Assembly (NCBI RefSeq): GCF_016587375.1
Contig: NZ_BNJG01000004.1
Span: 1-64,000 of the forward strand
Length of the DNA stretch: 64,000 bases
Direction: 5' to 3'
DNA from: Ktedonobacter robiniae
Lineage (GTDB): Bacteria > Chloroflexota > Ktedonobacteria > Ktedonobacterales > Ktedonobacteraceae
Shown here: piece after piece, positions 54,980-63,910 of the stretch
Layout of the letters: every line of letters begins with the position of its first letter
Position numbering within the stretch: the first letter of the stretch is position 1
Position numbers and translations under genes: made by a program
The notes under the pieces: generated by a model
What the model was told of the DNA's origin: nothing
Databases searched by the model: none
The model's input: only the letters and a program-made list of their open reading frames with translations

Positions 54980-55139
54980 CTTTTGAAGGAACGCCGGAGG
55001 CGCGTTTAGAGCTTGCGGGTGGAATGACCACAAGAGCGGGCTGGAGGTGAGTAAGACGATGGTAAGATCTCAGGCAGTGAGCAGCCAGTGCTCGATTAAC
55101 GCCTCATTCTCTCATTGCCGCTTCATAAGGGAGCTACCA

Positions 55140-55708
55140 ATGCGAGACGAGCTTATCCTGGAGATGCCCGAGCATATTCGCGCCCTCGCCCATCCGCTGC
55201 GGCAGCGTGTGCTCGGCCTGTTGACCAACGCGCCTTGCACCAACAAACAGCTCGGCGAGCTGCTGCAGGTCTCGCCGCCGCGCCTGCACTTCCATGTGCG
55301 CGAGCTGCAGGCGGCGGGGCTGATAGAGATTGTCTCCCAGCAGCCAAAAGGCGGTGTGATCGAGAAATATTACCGCGCCGTGGCGCGCGTGGTACCCCTC
55401 GCGCCAGAGACAAAAGAAACAGCCAGAGATCAGGAACTGGTGGAGGGCACACTGGAGGCGCTGCGCCAGGAGTATATCAGGGCGAGCACATTCTTTGAAG
55501 GACATATACCGGAGATGCGGTTCGCGCACGAGTTGGTACTGCTCCCGCGGATCGATTAGCACGTATCCAGGAATTGCTCGAAGCCGTGGGTCGCGAGGTC
55601 TATCAGGCGCTGGAAGATCCGGAACGGGATACCTACGAACAGTTCTTCGCCGTCAGCTACCTGCTCCACAGGCTGCCGCCAGTAAGCACAGAGCATGAGG
55701 TGCCATAA
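55140..55708 (+). pseudogene. ArsR/winged-helix regulator, one frameshift near the middle-to-end
   Basis: The first 140 codons encode an ArsR-type HTH (HIRALAHPLRQRVLGLLTNAPCTNKQLGELLQVSPPRLHFHVRELQAAGL) and then stop at 55557. From 55550 in another frame the protein goes on as DRLARIQELLEAVGREVYQALEDPERDTYEQFFAV to a stop at 55708. One missing base near 55548 explains the break. The DNA-binding part is intact and could still act as a short repressor. The ATG at 55140 has AGGGAG upstream. GC content is higher than in its neighbours. Confidence 0.78.
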
Positions 55709-55892
55709 CTTCGGCTTCTTGCAGTTCCTGGTCTGTGGCTCCTGGTTGCAGGGAGAGCGGTTCATCTGGCGCCTCCTTCTGAAACCATGCTTCAAGACGC
55801 TCCCAGAGTTGTTGCATACAGATCAATTCCCTTTCTTTTTAGTATTTCCTCGCGAGGTGTTCCATTCTAAATGGTTCTTTTTCTGTCATCTT

Positions 55893-55915
55893 TGTCACAT
55901 AAAATTACGTACTTG
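55893..55915 (+). repeat. 23-bp promoter-region repeat, copy 1 (upstream of DUF3224 gene)
   Basis: TGTCACATAAAATTACGTACTTG matches the copy upstream of the tandem HxlR gene in 22 of 23 bases, and similarity fades over the next ~35 bases. Likely a shared operator. Confidence 0.65.
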
Positions 55916-55995
55916 TGTGCGTTCTCTTTCTCTTGTACATTTCCTGTATGAACTTTTGGAAATGAAGTTCAAATACATCTTGAAAAGAGGATATT

Positions 55996-56409
55996 GTGAC
56001 ACAAGCAAATACTACTCGTTCAGTCAAGGACTGGCACCGGAAAACATGGCATGACAAAACAGAGGCTCCAGGCACGAACCTCCTCCGCGTGGAGATCCTT
56101 CATCGCTATGAGGGCATCATTGAAGGCGAAGGCAGTATCCAGTATCTCATTGCCGAGAACAAGAATCTTACAGGCAGCACAATTGCACTGGAAAAGGTGA
56201 CGGGCAGTGTTGATGGAAGATCGGGCAGCTTTGTCTTCCAACAAATCGGCACGTTTGATCATGGGAAGCTCAAGATGACCTTGACGGTGGTCCCTGGATC
56301 AGGCACCGATCAACTCAGTGGTCTATGCGGACAGGCAACGCTTGAAAGCGAACTCCATCAGGAGATCTATTCTATACCATTCGATTATACGTTTGAAGAG
56401 ACAAAATAA
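55996..56409 (+). CDS. DUF3224 domain-containing protein
   Basis: The 137-residue product starts with GTG (AGAGG 6 nt upstream) and has the DUF3224 pattern: YEGIIEGEGSIQYLIA, DGRSGSFVFQQIGTFDHGKLKMTLTVVPGSGTDQLSGLCG. This small beta-barrel family often sits next to stress or drug regulators; function unknown. It carries a 23-bp upstream repeat in common with the convergent HxlR gene. Confidence 0.88.
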   Translation: MTQANTTRSVKDWHRKTWHDKTEAPGTNLLRVEILHRYEGIIEGEGSIQYLIAENKNLTGSTIALEKVTGSVDGRSGSFVFQQIGTFDHGKLKMTLTVVPGSGTDQLSGLCGQATLESELHQEIYSIPFDYTFEETK

Positions 56410-56421
56410 CCTGATGAATGC

Positions 56422-56476
56422 GCAAGGAAACTGCGACCCTGGACTGAGAAGAGGCCCAGAATCGTGGTTTCCTTGC
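56422..56476. terminator. hairpin between convergent DUF3224 and HxlR genes
   Basis: GCAAGGAAAC and GTTTCCTTGC form a 10-bp stem spanning the 65-nt gap, touching the HxlR stop. Bidirectional terminator candidate. Confidence 0.5.
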
Positions 56477-57138
56477 TAGCTCGCGCGCACCACTGGTTCA
56501 TCTAGCACTGGCCAATCGTAGTCCAGGTCAAGCTGCTCACAAATCCATCTGCCCCAGGCATAGAACTGACGCAGGATCGGCTCTGAGTTTCGTCCCAATT
56601 CTGTAAGCGCGTATGCTCCCTTTGTCTCTTCCCCAGAAGAGGCTTGTCGGTAGAGCACTCCCATCTGTTCCAATTTCCGCAGTTCCAGGGTGAGTACCTG
56701 CCGGCTGATCTCGGGAAGCAGCTTCTGCAACTCGCTAAAGCGTTTGGGACCACTGAGCAAATGATACCAGAGCCAAAACGTCCATTTGCCTCCCAGGCTG
56801 ACCATCCAATCAAACTCCAGATGAACCTGCTCGCCGTACCACCTCCCCCAGGCTTCGAGTTGGCGCACCACCGGCTCTGCTTGCCATCCCAATTCCGTAA
56901 GCGAGTACTCCACCTTTGGAGGGACCTGTACATACACCTTTCGGCGCAGCACTCCTACCTGCTCTAATTCCCGTAACTCCTGGGTCAGCATCTGTCGGCT
57001 GGCTCCCGGGATGAGCCGCTGTAATTCGCCGAAGCGTTTGGTTCCGCTGAGCAGATGATACCAGATCCAGAACATCCATTTGCCTCCCACTCCCACTCCT
57101 CCAATCGGGCATGCAGCAGTCTTTTTTACACGTGTCAT
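56476..57138 (-). CDS. tandem HxlR family regulator (two HTH domains in one chain)
   Basis: The ~220-residue protein contains two consecutive HxlR winged-helix domains: GGKWMFWIWYHLLSGTKRFGELQRLIPGASRQMLTQELRELEQVGV, and again GGKWTFWLWYHLLSGPKRFSELQKLLPEISRQVLTLELRKLEQMGV. HxlR proteins are normally ~110-residue single-domain dimers, so this is a covalent dimer by duplication. A Cys near the start (TAACPIGG) sits where redox-sensing HxlR members have theirs. Start 57138 chosen (GGAG 10 nt upstream); upstream in-frame ATGs are possible. A 23-bp repeat lies about 50 nt upstream. Confidence 0.88.
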   Translation of the reverse strand: MTRVKKTAACPIGGVGVGGKWMFWIWYHLLSGTKRFGELQRLIPGASRQMLTQELRELEQVGVLRRKVYVQVPPKVEYSLTELGWQAEPVVRQLEAWGRWYGEQVHLEFDWMVSLGGKWTFWLWYHLLSGPKRFSELQKLLPEISRQVLTLELRKLEQMGVLYRQASSGEETKGAYALTELGRNSEPILRQFYAWGRWICEQLDLDYDWPVLDEPVVRAS

Positions 57139-57186
57139 AAAGAAGTGACTCCATTTTAGTGGGTGAGCATGTGATGGGCTCATCTC

Positions 57187-57209
57187 TGTCACATAAAATT
57201 GCGTACTTG
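57187..57209 (+). repeat. 23-bp promoter-region repeat, copy 2 (upstream of HxlR gene)
   Basis: TGTCACATAAAATTGCGTACTTG, 22 of 23 identical to the copy upstream of the DUF3224 gene, in the same orientation on the plus strand though the genes point opposite ways. Confidence 0.65.
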
Positions 57210-57402
57210 CTCCCCTCTTCCTCTTCCTATACATTCTCATTGTAGCAAATGAGAATGCCAACGACAAAACATGGTCACATAAAAGCAGGGCATTCCAATT
57301 TTAGAGGAATTTTGGAGGAAAGCGGGAGGAGAAAAGTGAAAGGCCCTGACATGGGAGAGCGGGGAACAGTTTTCCTCGGCTTTGACAGAAAGGCATAGTT
57401 CT

Positions 57403-57816
57403 ATGAAAACAACGGTACATATCTTGCATTGGGTAGGAGGCATAGCAGGCTTGGGAGTGCTGGTGCTCGGGCTCTTCATCTGGATTACCGGAATGAGTCC
57501 GACCATGCTTCAAATCGTTCACGCGTTGTTTGGTTTGATCTTCGTTCTCGCGCTATTGACGCTTGGGATTATAGCGGTTCTCAATAGAGGAACAAGGCTC
57601 CTGGGCACTGTGAGCCTCGTTTATGCGCCCCTCGTGCCTGTCTTTGGGATGATCCAGATGACGCTGCTTGTTGGCGATCTCCACTGGCTGATCAGAACCG
57701 CCCATCTGCTGGTTGGCTTGGGCGCGCTCGTGTTGTTCGGTACCACCGGTATGCGTTACCTGCGTCTCAAGCAAACAGCCAGTGAGGTAAGCAGACAGCC
57801 GCAGCTTGTACTATAG
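57403..57816 (+). CDS. small four-helix membrane protein
   Basis: The 137-residue product has four membrane helices (for example IAGLGVLVLGLFIWITGM, IVHALFGLIFVLALLTLGIIAVL) with conserved-looking His residues (LHWVGG, VHALFG, LHWLIRTAHLL), which may bind heme or metal. The start has GAAAGG upstream. It precedes a cupredoxin lipoprotein by 13 nt, so a shared redox role is likely. No family name recognised. Confidence 0.75.
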   Translation: MKTTVHILHWVGGIAGLGVLVLGLFIWITGMSPTMLQIVHALFGLIFVLALLTLGIIAVLNRGTRLLGTVSLVYAPLVPVFGMIQMTLLVGDLHWLIRTAHLLVGLGALVLFGTTGMRYLRLKQTASEVSRQPQLVL

Positions 57817-57829
57817 GAAATTAGATCCC

Positions 57830-58225
57830 ATGCTGATGAAGAGACTGCTTCCTTTTCTGGCATTGAGCTGTTTGCTCGTCTCCATCCTGGCGGCTTGTGG
57901 GACAGACGGAGATTCTGCTCACGCTGCGCCGGGGACGGAAGTGCACATGGAGAGCGCCAATTTTGTCCAGGCGGAGATCACCATTCAGAAAGGGCAAAGC
58001 GTGACGCTGATCAACGATGATTCGCTTACGCTCCACATCATTGCAAATGGAACGTGGGAGAATGACACTGCAAAATCAGTCAGCGAGCCGAGCGCGCCAG
58101 AGGTGAATAATATGCAGATCAACGGAAACGCACAAGCCACGGTTGGCCCTTTTCCCACCGCTGGGACATTCAGGTTCTATTGTACGATCCACCTTAACAT
58201 GAACTTGACGGTCAGGGTCCAATAA
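57830..58225 (+). CDS. cupredoxin-like lipoprotein
   Basis: A lipoprotein signal (LLVSILAACG) puts the lipid Cys near residue 23. The mature part is a cupredoxin domain with type 1 copper ligands His (LTLHIIANG) and the C-terminal C-x2-H-x2-M set (FYCTIHLNMNL). It would carry electrons or store copper on the outer face of the membrane. The binding site is weak (AGGA 12 nt upstream of the ATG); a second ATG two codons on is possible. Flanked by two small membrane protein genes. Confidence 0.87.
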   Translation: MLMKRLLPFLALSCLLVSILAACGTDGDSAHAAPGTEVHMESANFVQAEITIQKGQSVTLINDDSLTLHIIANGTWENDTAKSVSEPSAPEVNNMQINGNAQATVGPFPTAGTFRFYCTIHLNMNLTVRVQ

Positions 58226-58299
58226 AAAGAAAGTGAGCTCTGCCACGGGAAAACCCTAAAGAAACACACGTCGTGTAGACGGAAAGAAGGAAAAACACT

Positions 58300-58731
58300 A
58301 TGGATAGCTGGTTGTTGATAGCAAAAGCATTGGTGAGCCTGGTGGCGATCGCAACGGCACTGGGAGGTGCATTAGCAGATCTGGTGATTCCTGCCACAGC
58401 GAAGCAGCATATGCGCAATCCTCATTGGCCACCACATCCAAAATTTCATAACGGGCAAACGATCACCCTGGGTGTCTTGCTGGGACTGCTCGCGTTGTGG
58501 TTCTTGTGGTATCCTGGTGGGGATCAACACGTTCATTTCCAGCTTGGGGTCGTCGTCGCGGCACTCTACTGGCTTTCTATGCTTGGGGCAAGCATGCTTC
58601 CAGGAATACGATGGGTTGATCCAGAGTTTGCAAAGGAAACACGAGCCATTCTGGCAATGTCACCCCAACTGTTCCTGCTGTGTGTACTGTTGGCGCTCTT
58701 GATCAGTAGCGAGATCTTCTCATTTCTCTAG
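58300..58731 (+). CDS. small four-helix membrane protein with His-rich loop
   Basis: The 143-residue product has four membrane helices and the loop KQHMRNPHWPPHPKFHNGQ after helix 1, rich in His and Pro and likely metal-facing. It follows the cupredoxin gene by 74 nt, and a terminator hairpin follows. It probably acts with the cupredoxin; function unknown. Confidence 0.78.
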   Translation: MDSWLLIAKALVSLVAIATALGGALADLVIPATAKQHMRNPHWPPHPKFHNGQTITLGVLLGLLALWFLWYPGGDQHVHFQLGVVVAALYWLSMLGASMLPGIRWVDPEFAKETRAILAMSPQLFLLCVLLALLISSEIFSFL

Positions 58732-58751
58732 GAGTCCCAGTGTTCATAAAG

Positions 58752-58786
58752 GGGGATGCCATGACAGTAATATTTATGGCATCCCC
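58752..58786 (+). terminator. terminator hairpin after the cupredoxin group
   Basis: GGGGATGCCAT and ATGGCATCCCC form an 11-bp perfect stem with a 13-nt loop, 20 nt after the last stop. Confidence 0.6.
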
Positions 58787-58942
58787 TAAACACAGCAGTA
58801 TGGTCCTGATAAAACAAGAACCACTTCCTGCCAACCCCCTGGATACGACGCATTGTCACTTCTCTCCTTTGTGGAGACATTGGCTTTTTACGCGAGCGTT
58901 TGGCAAAGACAGGGAAAACAAAGAACTCACCTTCTTTCTGCC

Positions 58943-59629
58943 CTAAAATTGAAGATCGAGCTCTTGCGATAGACCTCTTTGCCCGGCCTCAGAGAGACGG
59001 ATTGCCCGGCTCCTTGGTACTCGTAAGATCCATCCTTGCTTGAGCAACTGGGAAGCAAGACTCGCACCAAGCGCGCCCGCAAGATGATGGCGTCTTTCGC
59101 TCCAATCCAGACAAGGGACTGCAAATGCTCTTCGCTTCTGTCTCGTCGCAGGCAGATCAATGCCCAGGTGAGTGAACCACTGCTCTCCTTCCGTGGTGAG
59201 CACATAGTTATTGTCGGCTTCTCTGAGATAGCCGCGTTGGAGCATGGCGTGTGTGATGCTTACGCCAAGTGTTCCAGCCAGATGGTCATAACAGGTGCGT
59301 GCAAGGCAGAGCGCTCTGGTTTCTTCAGATTGTCGCAAAGAACGGACTGGGGGACGAGGAGCAATCACCTGAAAGGCTTCGAGCGCCTGTCCAACTTCAG
59401 CACTGGCAAGCCGATAGTAGCGATGCCGCCCACGAGGTTCGACCACAAGAAGCCCTCCGGCAACCAGCTTCGCCAAATGTGCGCTCACGGTTTGCTGTGT
59501 CAGTTGACATCGGGAGCCCAGTTCGCTTGCTGGCAGAGCCACGCCCCCAAGCAGTGCAGTGAGGATCGTGGCACGTGTTGGCTCGCCAATGAGAAAAGCA
59601 ATGGAAGCAATATCGGGTTGTGTATTCAT
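58943..59629 (-). CDS. ArsR/HTH_20 family transcriptional regulator
   Basis: The 228-residue protein has an N-terminal winged HTH (LIGEPTRATILTALLGGVALPASELGSRCQLTQQTVSAHLAKLVAGGLLVVEPRGRHRYYRL) and a ~130-residue C-terminal domain with a Cys pair (RALCLARTCYDHLAG) and a late Cys (VPCLDW). This long ArsR form is common near small oxidoreductase genes. Start 59629 is chosen from homology; no good binding site is seen, so leaderless translation is possible. It is divergent from the flavin reductase gene, which it may control. Confidence 0.87.
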   Translation of the reverse strand: MNTQPDIASIAFLIGEPTRATILTALLGGVALPASELGSRCQLTQQTVSAHLAKLVAGGLLVVEPRGRHRYYRLASAEVGQALEAFQVIAPRPPVRSLRQSEETRALCLARTCYDHLAGTLGVSITHAMLQRGYLREADNNYVLTTEGEQWFTHLGIDLPATRQKRRAFAVPCLDWSERRHHLAGALGASLASQLLKQGWILRVPRSRAIRLSEAGQRGLSQELDLQF

Positions 59630-59814
59630 ATTTCGATAGTACACGATATATTCCTGTTTTACAATAGGCACGTGCCAACAAGGCGCGAAGGAAGGCAGTG
59701 GCCCTGGCGAACATGCGAGGGATCAAGGCCCTCACCAACGCGCCCTTTTTTAAGACAGGAAACGATGATGCTCCCTCATCGCGGTTCAAACGCTTTTTCT
59801 CTCTGGAGGATATT

Positions 59815-60459
59815 ATGACAAATCAGTACATCTCTTTAGAACAAGACCTTGCACTGAGCCCTGATCATTTTCATGCTATTACACCATCTATTCTATACTT
59901 TGGGACGCCTGTTGTTCTCATCAGTACGCTCAATGAGAATGGGAGTGTGAATCTCGCGCCGATGTCCTCAGCCTGGGCGCTCGGCTATACGGTAGTCCTG
60001 GGTCTGGGGGCCACAGGGAAGACCATCGATAATTTGAAACGTACGAAAGAATGTGTCCTGAATTTTCCTACCGACCAATTATGGCAAACAGTAGAGCGCC
60101 TGGCTCCCTTAACGGGAAAAAATCCGGTCCCGGCAGCAAAAGCAGCGCAATTCCGCTATGAGCAGGAAAAATTTGCCGCGGCAGGCTTAACTCCTCACCA
60201 GTCCGAATGCGTCGCACCTCCCAGAGTTGCAGAATGTCCGCTGCAGTTTGAGGCAAGCGTTCGCGATATTCGTCCTTTCCAGCAGCAAGAGACCGCGTTT
60301 CTTGTTGAGGCGGAAGTGCTTCGCATTCATGCTCACGAGAGCATCATTGAGGGTGAGCGACATATCAATCCTGAGGCATGGCACCCCCTCATCTATAATT
60401 TCCGCCATTACTTTGGTCTGGGAACAGAACTGGGGAAAACATTCAGAGCGGATATCTAG
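59815..60459 (+). CDS. flavin reductase family protein (FMN-binding split barrel)
   Basis: The 214-residue protein has the flavin reductase-like split barrel: PVVLISTLNENGSVNLAPMSSAWALGYTVVLGLG and CVLNFPTDQLW. Members bind FMN and reduce flavins or act on unknown substrates. TGGAGG lies 5 nt before the ATG at 59815; the frame runs upstream without a start signal. Divergent from the ArsR gene, ~186 nt apart. Confidence 0.88.
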   Translation: MTNQYISLEQDLALSPDHFHAITPSILYFGTPVVLISTLNENGSVNLAPMSSAWALGYTVVLGLGATGKTIDNLKRTKECVLNFPTDQLWQTVERLAPLTGKNPVPAAKAAQFRYEQEKFAAAGLTPHQSECVAPPRVAECPLQFEASVRDIRPFQQQETAFLVEAEVLRIHAHESIIEGERHINPEAWHPLIYNFRHYFGLGTELGKTFRADI

Positions 60460-60746
60460 TTCCTCATTGCTCATTGTACTGCTGCTGGGCACCTCAGTCT
60501 TTTTTTAAAAGGAGAACTGCCAGCAGCATCCCCTCCTTCTTTCTTCTACAAAACCAGGTCAATAACAAAATGAGTGCTTCCTTTCAAACTGTGGATCTCT
60601 TTACTGGGCGTTCCTTCTCCAGCGAATACGCGGTGATCTGCTTCTCAGGAGGCGAAGCTTTGGCCCGTTCTGAGAAGTAATGATATATCTACCACATTGC
60701 TGCATCGCTCGCTCTAGAGCAGTTCTGGCTCTTGTTCCATCTTTGT

Positions 60747-60860
60747 TTACAGAGCATGAAGCACTCGCTGGCGCAGGAGGGAGAATTCCGCCCGGCCATA
60801 GCCCATCCGCTTGATTAACTTCAGTTTATTAACCTTGCCTTCAACGAGTTCGTTACCACA
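60747..60860 (-). pseudogene. C-terminal fragment of an ISL3 family transposase
   Basis: Only the last ~35 codons remain: ELVEGKVNKLKLIKRMGYGR and then FSLLRQRVLHAL, a hallmark end of ISL3 transposases. It abuts the end of a GC-rich hypothetical gene, so an insertion end or deletion joins them. Confidence 0.78.
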
Positions 60861-61497
60861 CGCGGAACCCGCCATGGCTGGCCGCACGACGCAGGTAGTT
60901 GATCCAGTCGCCCCACCACGTGAAAGCGGGAGGCTCGACGCCATCGGCGATGCAGGCATCGTAGGCAGCCAGGGCTGCAGACAGTTCGTCCGGGGTCACC
61001 AACCATCCATCGTTCGAACCGAATTTGTACGCCGGGATGCCTGTCGGTATCTCGGCCTGCACATCGGTGATCCTGGCTTCCGCCGTGCTCAGCGGAGAGG
61101 GATACGGGTCGCTCTTCCCATCCTCCCTCATGCCTTCTGTCACCCCAGAACCAGTTCGGCGGAAGAGCGCCTTCCAGATCTGTTGCGGGGAAAACGGGAT
61201 AAACAGGTTGGGGCCTCTCAGACGCGTGCACGTTGGGAACGGCTCGTGCATGGTCTCTTCATCGAGCATGCCAAAGGCGAGCATGGCATGACACGCGCGG
61301 CCATGCCCTTGTTGGTGAGTTGGAAAGAGTTGCGCCTGGGCGTGGCCGCCTCCTCCCGCGCGGCTTCCTCGGCTGGCTCGTGCTCCTGAGACTTCTTTCG
61401 GGCGAGCAGGCGGAGGTCCACCCAGCTGGCCATAAGCGGCCACCCCGGCTGCTGCTGGCTCGACTGCTGTGGCAGTCAGCTCTCTCGACATTTCCAA
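60853..61497 (-). CDS. hypothetical protein, GC-rich, probably truncated or fused
   Basis: A 214-codon frame with higher GC than its surroundings. The C-terminal ~100 residues look like a real protein (YKFGSNDGWLVTPDELSAALAAY; WWGDWINYLRRAASHGGFRVW), without a named family. The N-terminal half is low-complexity (PPPARPKE, Gly/Ala-rich) and may be out of frame. No ribosome binding site is seen. It ends in the ISL3 fragment. Likely mobile-element cargo or phage-derived. Confidence 0.4.
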   Translation of the reverse strand: MEMSRELTATAVEPAAAGVAAYGQLGGPPPARPKEVSGARASRGSRAGGGGHAQAQLFPTHQQGHGRACHAMLAFGMLDEETMHEPFPTCTRLRGPNLFIPFSPQQIWKALFRRTGSGVTEGMREDGKSDPYPSPLSTAEARITDVQAEIPTGIPAYKFGSNDGWLVTPDELSAALAAYDACIADGVEPPAFTWWGDWINYLRRAASHGGFRVW

Positions 61498-61895
61498 CTA
61501 TACCGTCTGTTCGCTCCAGTGTCCAGGTCCGCGCTTGCCAATGGGATAACTCACTGTGGCTCCTAACTGCTTTGCTGCCTTCAGGCAGGACCCTCGATTC
61601 TGGGCCAACACGCTGGGAGCCAAATCCGAACACTCTTTCCCCCATCAAGATCATGTTGAGTTCCTCGGCAACCTCAGTGCGCAACCCATGGGCAGATCCG
61701 AAATGTGGCCCGATATTGCCACCAAACATGAGCATTTGCCCTGAATGTTGAGCAACGCACCTCTGGATGGTTAGGCCCCCATCTAAGGTACCAGCATTGG
61801 GCGTTGTACATAACGCAATGCTTCACGTTGCTTATCCAACAACCTATTGATATCCTGAGAAGAGAGGATTTTTCATCCGATTCCAGGAGAAACAC
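61498..61895. other. region without recognisable gene
   Basis: Several overlapping open frames exist on both strands but none looks like protein. It lies between transposon debris and a deleted pseudogene, so it is probably decayed sequence. Confidence 0.4.
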
Positions 61896-62152
61896 ATGCA
61901 CGACCTTCTCGCACTTGCCAAGGCCGCACATGGCGGCCTTGATCGGACGATTTTCTCCTGCGTCGGCACGACTACCACGTTGATGTGGCAGGTGGTTTTC
62001 CGGCGGCGCAATATATCTACGCCATTGTGGAGGCCGGGGGGCTCCGCTTTCCGGCCAAGCGCCATGCGTGTGTGTGTGGGCCAGGTCTGAAACCAATTCG
62101 CGATCTGCTGATGGTCTCGATCGATCTGAGTCATTTCAGGCTCACGGCCTAA
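61896..62152 (+). pseudogene. internally deleted gene: only both ends remain
   Basis: The start reads MHDLLALAKAAHGGLDR and the end, in another frame, reads RHDYHVDVAGGFPAAQYIYAIVE to a stop at 62152. As I remember it, one conserved family of ~240-270 residues has both sequences at its two ends. Some 160 or more central codons are missing. The break is at about 61945-61965. Confidence 0.65.
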
Positions 62153-62173
62153 TGCATTAGGTGAGAAAAAGAC

Positions 62174-63817
62174 ATGCATGATATCGAGATACCTGTTCCT
62201 ACTCCATACATCTCCTGGCGTCTATTTGTGGGGCTCCTCCTGGGAAGCCTTGTCTTGGGAGCTTTCTCTTTTCTCAGGCCGTTCAGACTGACGTTTGGTG
62301 GCCAACTCCTTGACGCCTTAAGCGTCTTGTACGCGCTGTTCCTGGCGCTCATGTGTTTTCGCGGCTCATGGGGGCAGCTTCGCATGTCCGGTCCCCCTGG
62401 GACTGGCACGCGGACCGGAGGGAATCTCATCCCGGTTCTGTTGGGTATGACCACGTTGTGGGCTGCGCTTGCACTCCTTGGCTGGGTGTCCGAGACCATG
62501 TGGACCCAGCGGGCATCGACCTATCCTACCCTCTTTCATGTGCTCGAATTGGGAGTGTATCCGTTCTTCATTGCGGCGGTTCTGCTTCTGCCCTCGCCAA
62601 ACCTCTCCCGGCTCTCGCGCCTGCGGATCCTGCTTGATAGCTTGATCATCCTAGCAACGGTCGTGACCCTCTATTGCTATGTGATCATGATTCCCATGCT
62701 TTTCGAGCCCAGGCTAACATTCCTGGAAAAGACCTTGGGGATTCTCTTCGTCACCGCCAACCTGGTGTCGCTCTTTTGCTTGCTGTTCGTCGCCTTCCAA
62801 ACGGTCCATGTGGGTATCCGACAGGTCATCGCTCTGCTCACGCTGGCCATGGTCATTTTCCTGGTTGGTAAGGTGGTGGTCTATCACTATCTCTTGCATT
62901 CGACAGAGGCGAGCCTCACGACCGGACCAACCCCTGGCCTGCTTGGAAGTCTCACCCTGATCGCTGCGGCAGCCCAAAGGATGCGGCGCGTGTTGAGCCA
63001 GGATGCGCCTTTGGAACGTGGTCCTGCGGTGTTGTTAGAGGAAACGGAGGTCTTTGCCCGGTGGAAAACCTGGCTGGTGCCTATCCTGGTACTGATCTTT
63101 GCGCTACTGCTGGTGTCTCTCGCGATCCAGCCCGCCAATGCGTACACCCCCGCGAGGTTACAGGTCATTGAGTTTGGGGGCACCAGTATTCTGATTGTGC
63201 TGGTCCTGCGTCAGGTGCTAGCAACACACGAATTGAACAAATTGAAGCGAGAGCTGCGAGAGAAGAATGCGCAGTTAGACACGTTGGCGGCTTCTGATCC
63301 CCTGACCGGCGTGCTCAATCATCGGACGTTAGTGACCAGACTTGATGAGGAAGTGGCGCATGCCAAGGCCCAGCAGACGCCGTGCTCCGTCCTGTTCATG
63401 GATATCGACCACTTTAAAGCTATCAACGACCAGTATGGGCACGCAGTGGGAGATCTGGTCCTGTGCCAGGTGGCCAGACGAGTCGCCTCGATCTTGCGCT
63501 CGGAAGATTGTTTGGGACGGTGGGGCGGCGAGGAATTCATAGTGATTTTGCCAGGGCAAGATCTACGTTCGGCGCACGAGGTGGCTGAGATGATTCGGAT
63601 GCAGGTTTCACAGCAGGTGGTTGCCTCTGAGAAAAATCTGCGTGTGGCCTGTTCGCTGGGGATTGCGACCTATCCTCAGACGGCGGCTTCGCGTGATGAC
63701 CTGATTAACGCAGCCGATCAGGCCATGTACGAGGCCAAGCATCTCGGACGCAATCAAACATGTCTGGCGAAGTTAAAAAAGGACACGAACGTTGTGTCAG
63801 ATACCGGAGAAGGATAA
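62174..63817 (+). CDS. membrane-bound diguanylate cyclase (GGDEF)
   Basis: The 547-residue protein has about eight to nine membrane helices over residues 1-~350 and a short coiled linker (NKLKRELREKNAQLDTLAASDPLTGVLNHRTL). The C-terminal GGDEF domain has the active motif RWGGEEFIVILPG, plus DIDHFKAINDQYGHAVGD. The A-site is intact, so c-di-GMP synthesis is likely; the membrane part may sense a signal. An inhibitory RxxD (I-site) is not evident in front of GGEEF (RSEDC lies there in altered form). The start is 19 nt after the deleted pseudogene. Confidence 0.92.
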   Translation: MHDIEIPVPTPYISWRLFVGLLLGSLVLGAFSFLRPFRLTFGGQLLDALSVLYALFLALMCFRGSWGQLRMSGPPGTGTRTGGNLIPVLLGMTTLWAALALLGWVSETMWTQRASTYPTLFHVLELGVYPFFIAAVLLLPSPNLSRLSRLRILLDSLIILATVVTLYCYVIMIPMLFEPRLTFLEKTLGILFVTANLVSLFCLLFVAFQTVHVGIRQVIALLTLAMVIFLVGKVVVYHYLLHSTEASLTTGPTPGLLGSLTLIAAAAQRMRRVLSQDAPLERGPAVLLEETEVFARWKTWLVPILVLIFALLLVSLAIQPANAYTPARLQVIEFGGTSILIVLVLRQVLATHELNKLKRELREKNAQLDTLAASDPLTGVLNHRTLVTRLDEEVAHAKAQQTPCSVLFMDIDHFKAINDQYGHAVGDLVLCQVARRVASILRSEDCLGRWGGEEFIVILPGQDLRSAHEVAEMIRMQVSQQVVASEKNLRVACSLGIATYPQTAASRDDLINAADQAMYEAKHLGRNQTCLAKLKKDTNVVSDTGEG

Positions 63818-63910
63818 AACGGAACAGATGCCTCACTTCCTACACGAGAGTTTGTTGGAACCCGCACCAGCATACTCCCTTCCTAAAAAGCTAAACGGAT
63901 TGACCAGGAA

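Noticed and set aside
61259..62179. Several overlapping minus-strand frames of 100-160 codons
   Set aside because: Arg/Pro/Ser-rich translations without family likeness or start signals; they shadow GC-rich or decayed sequence.
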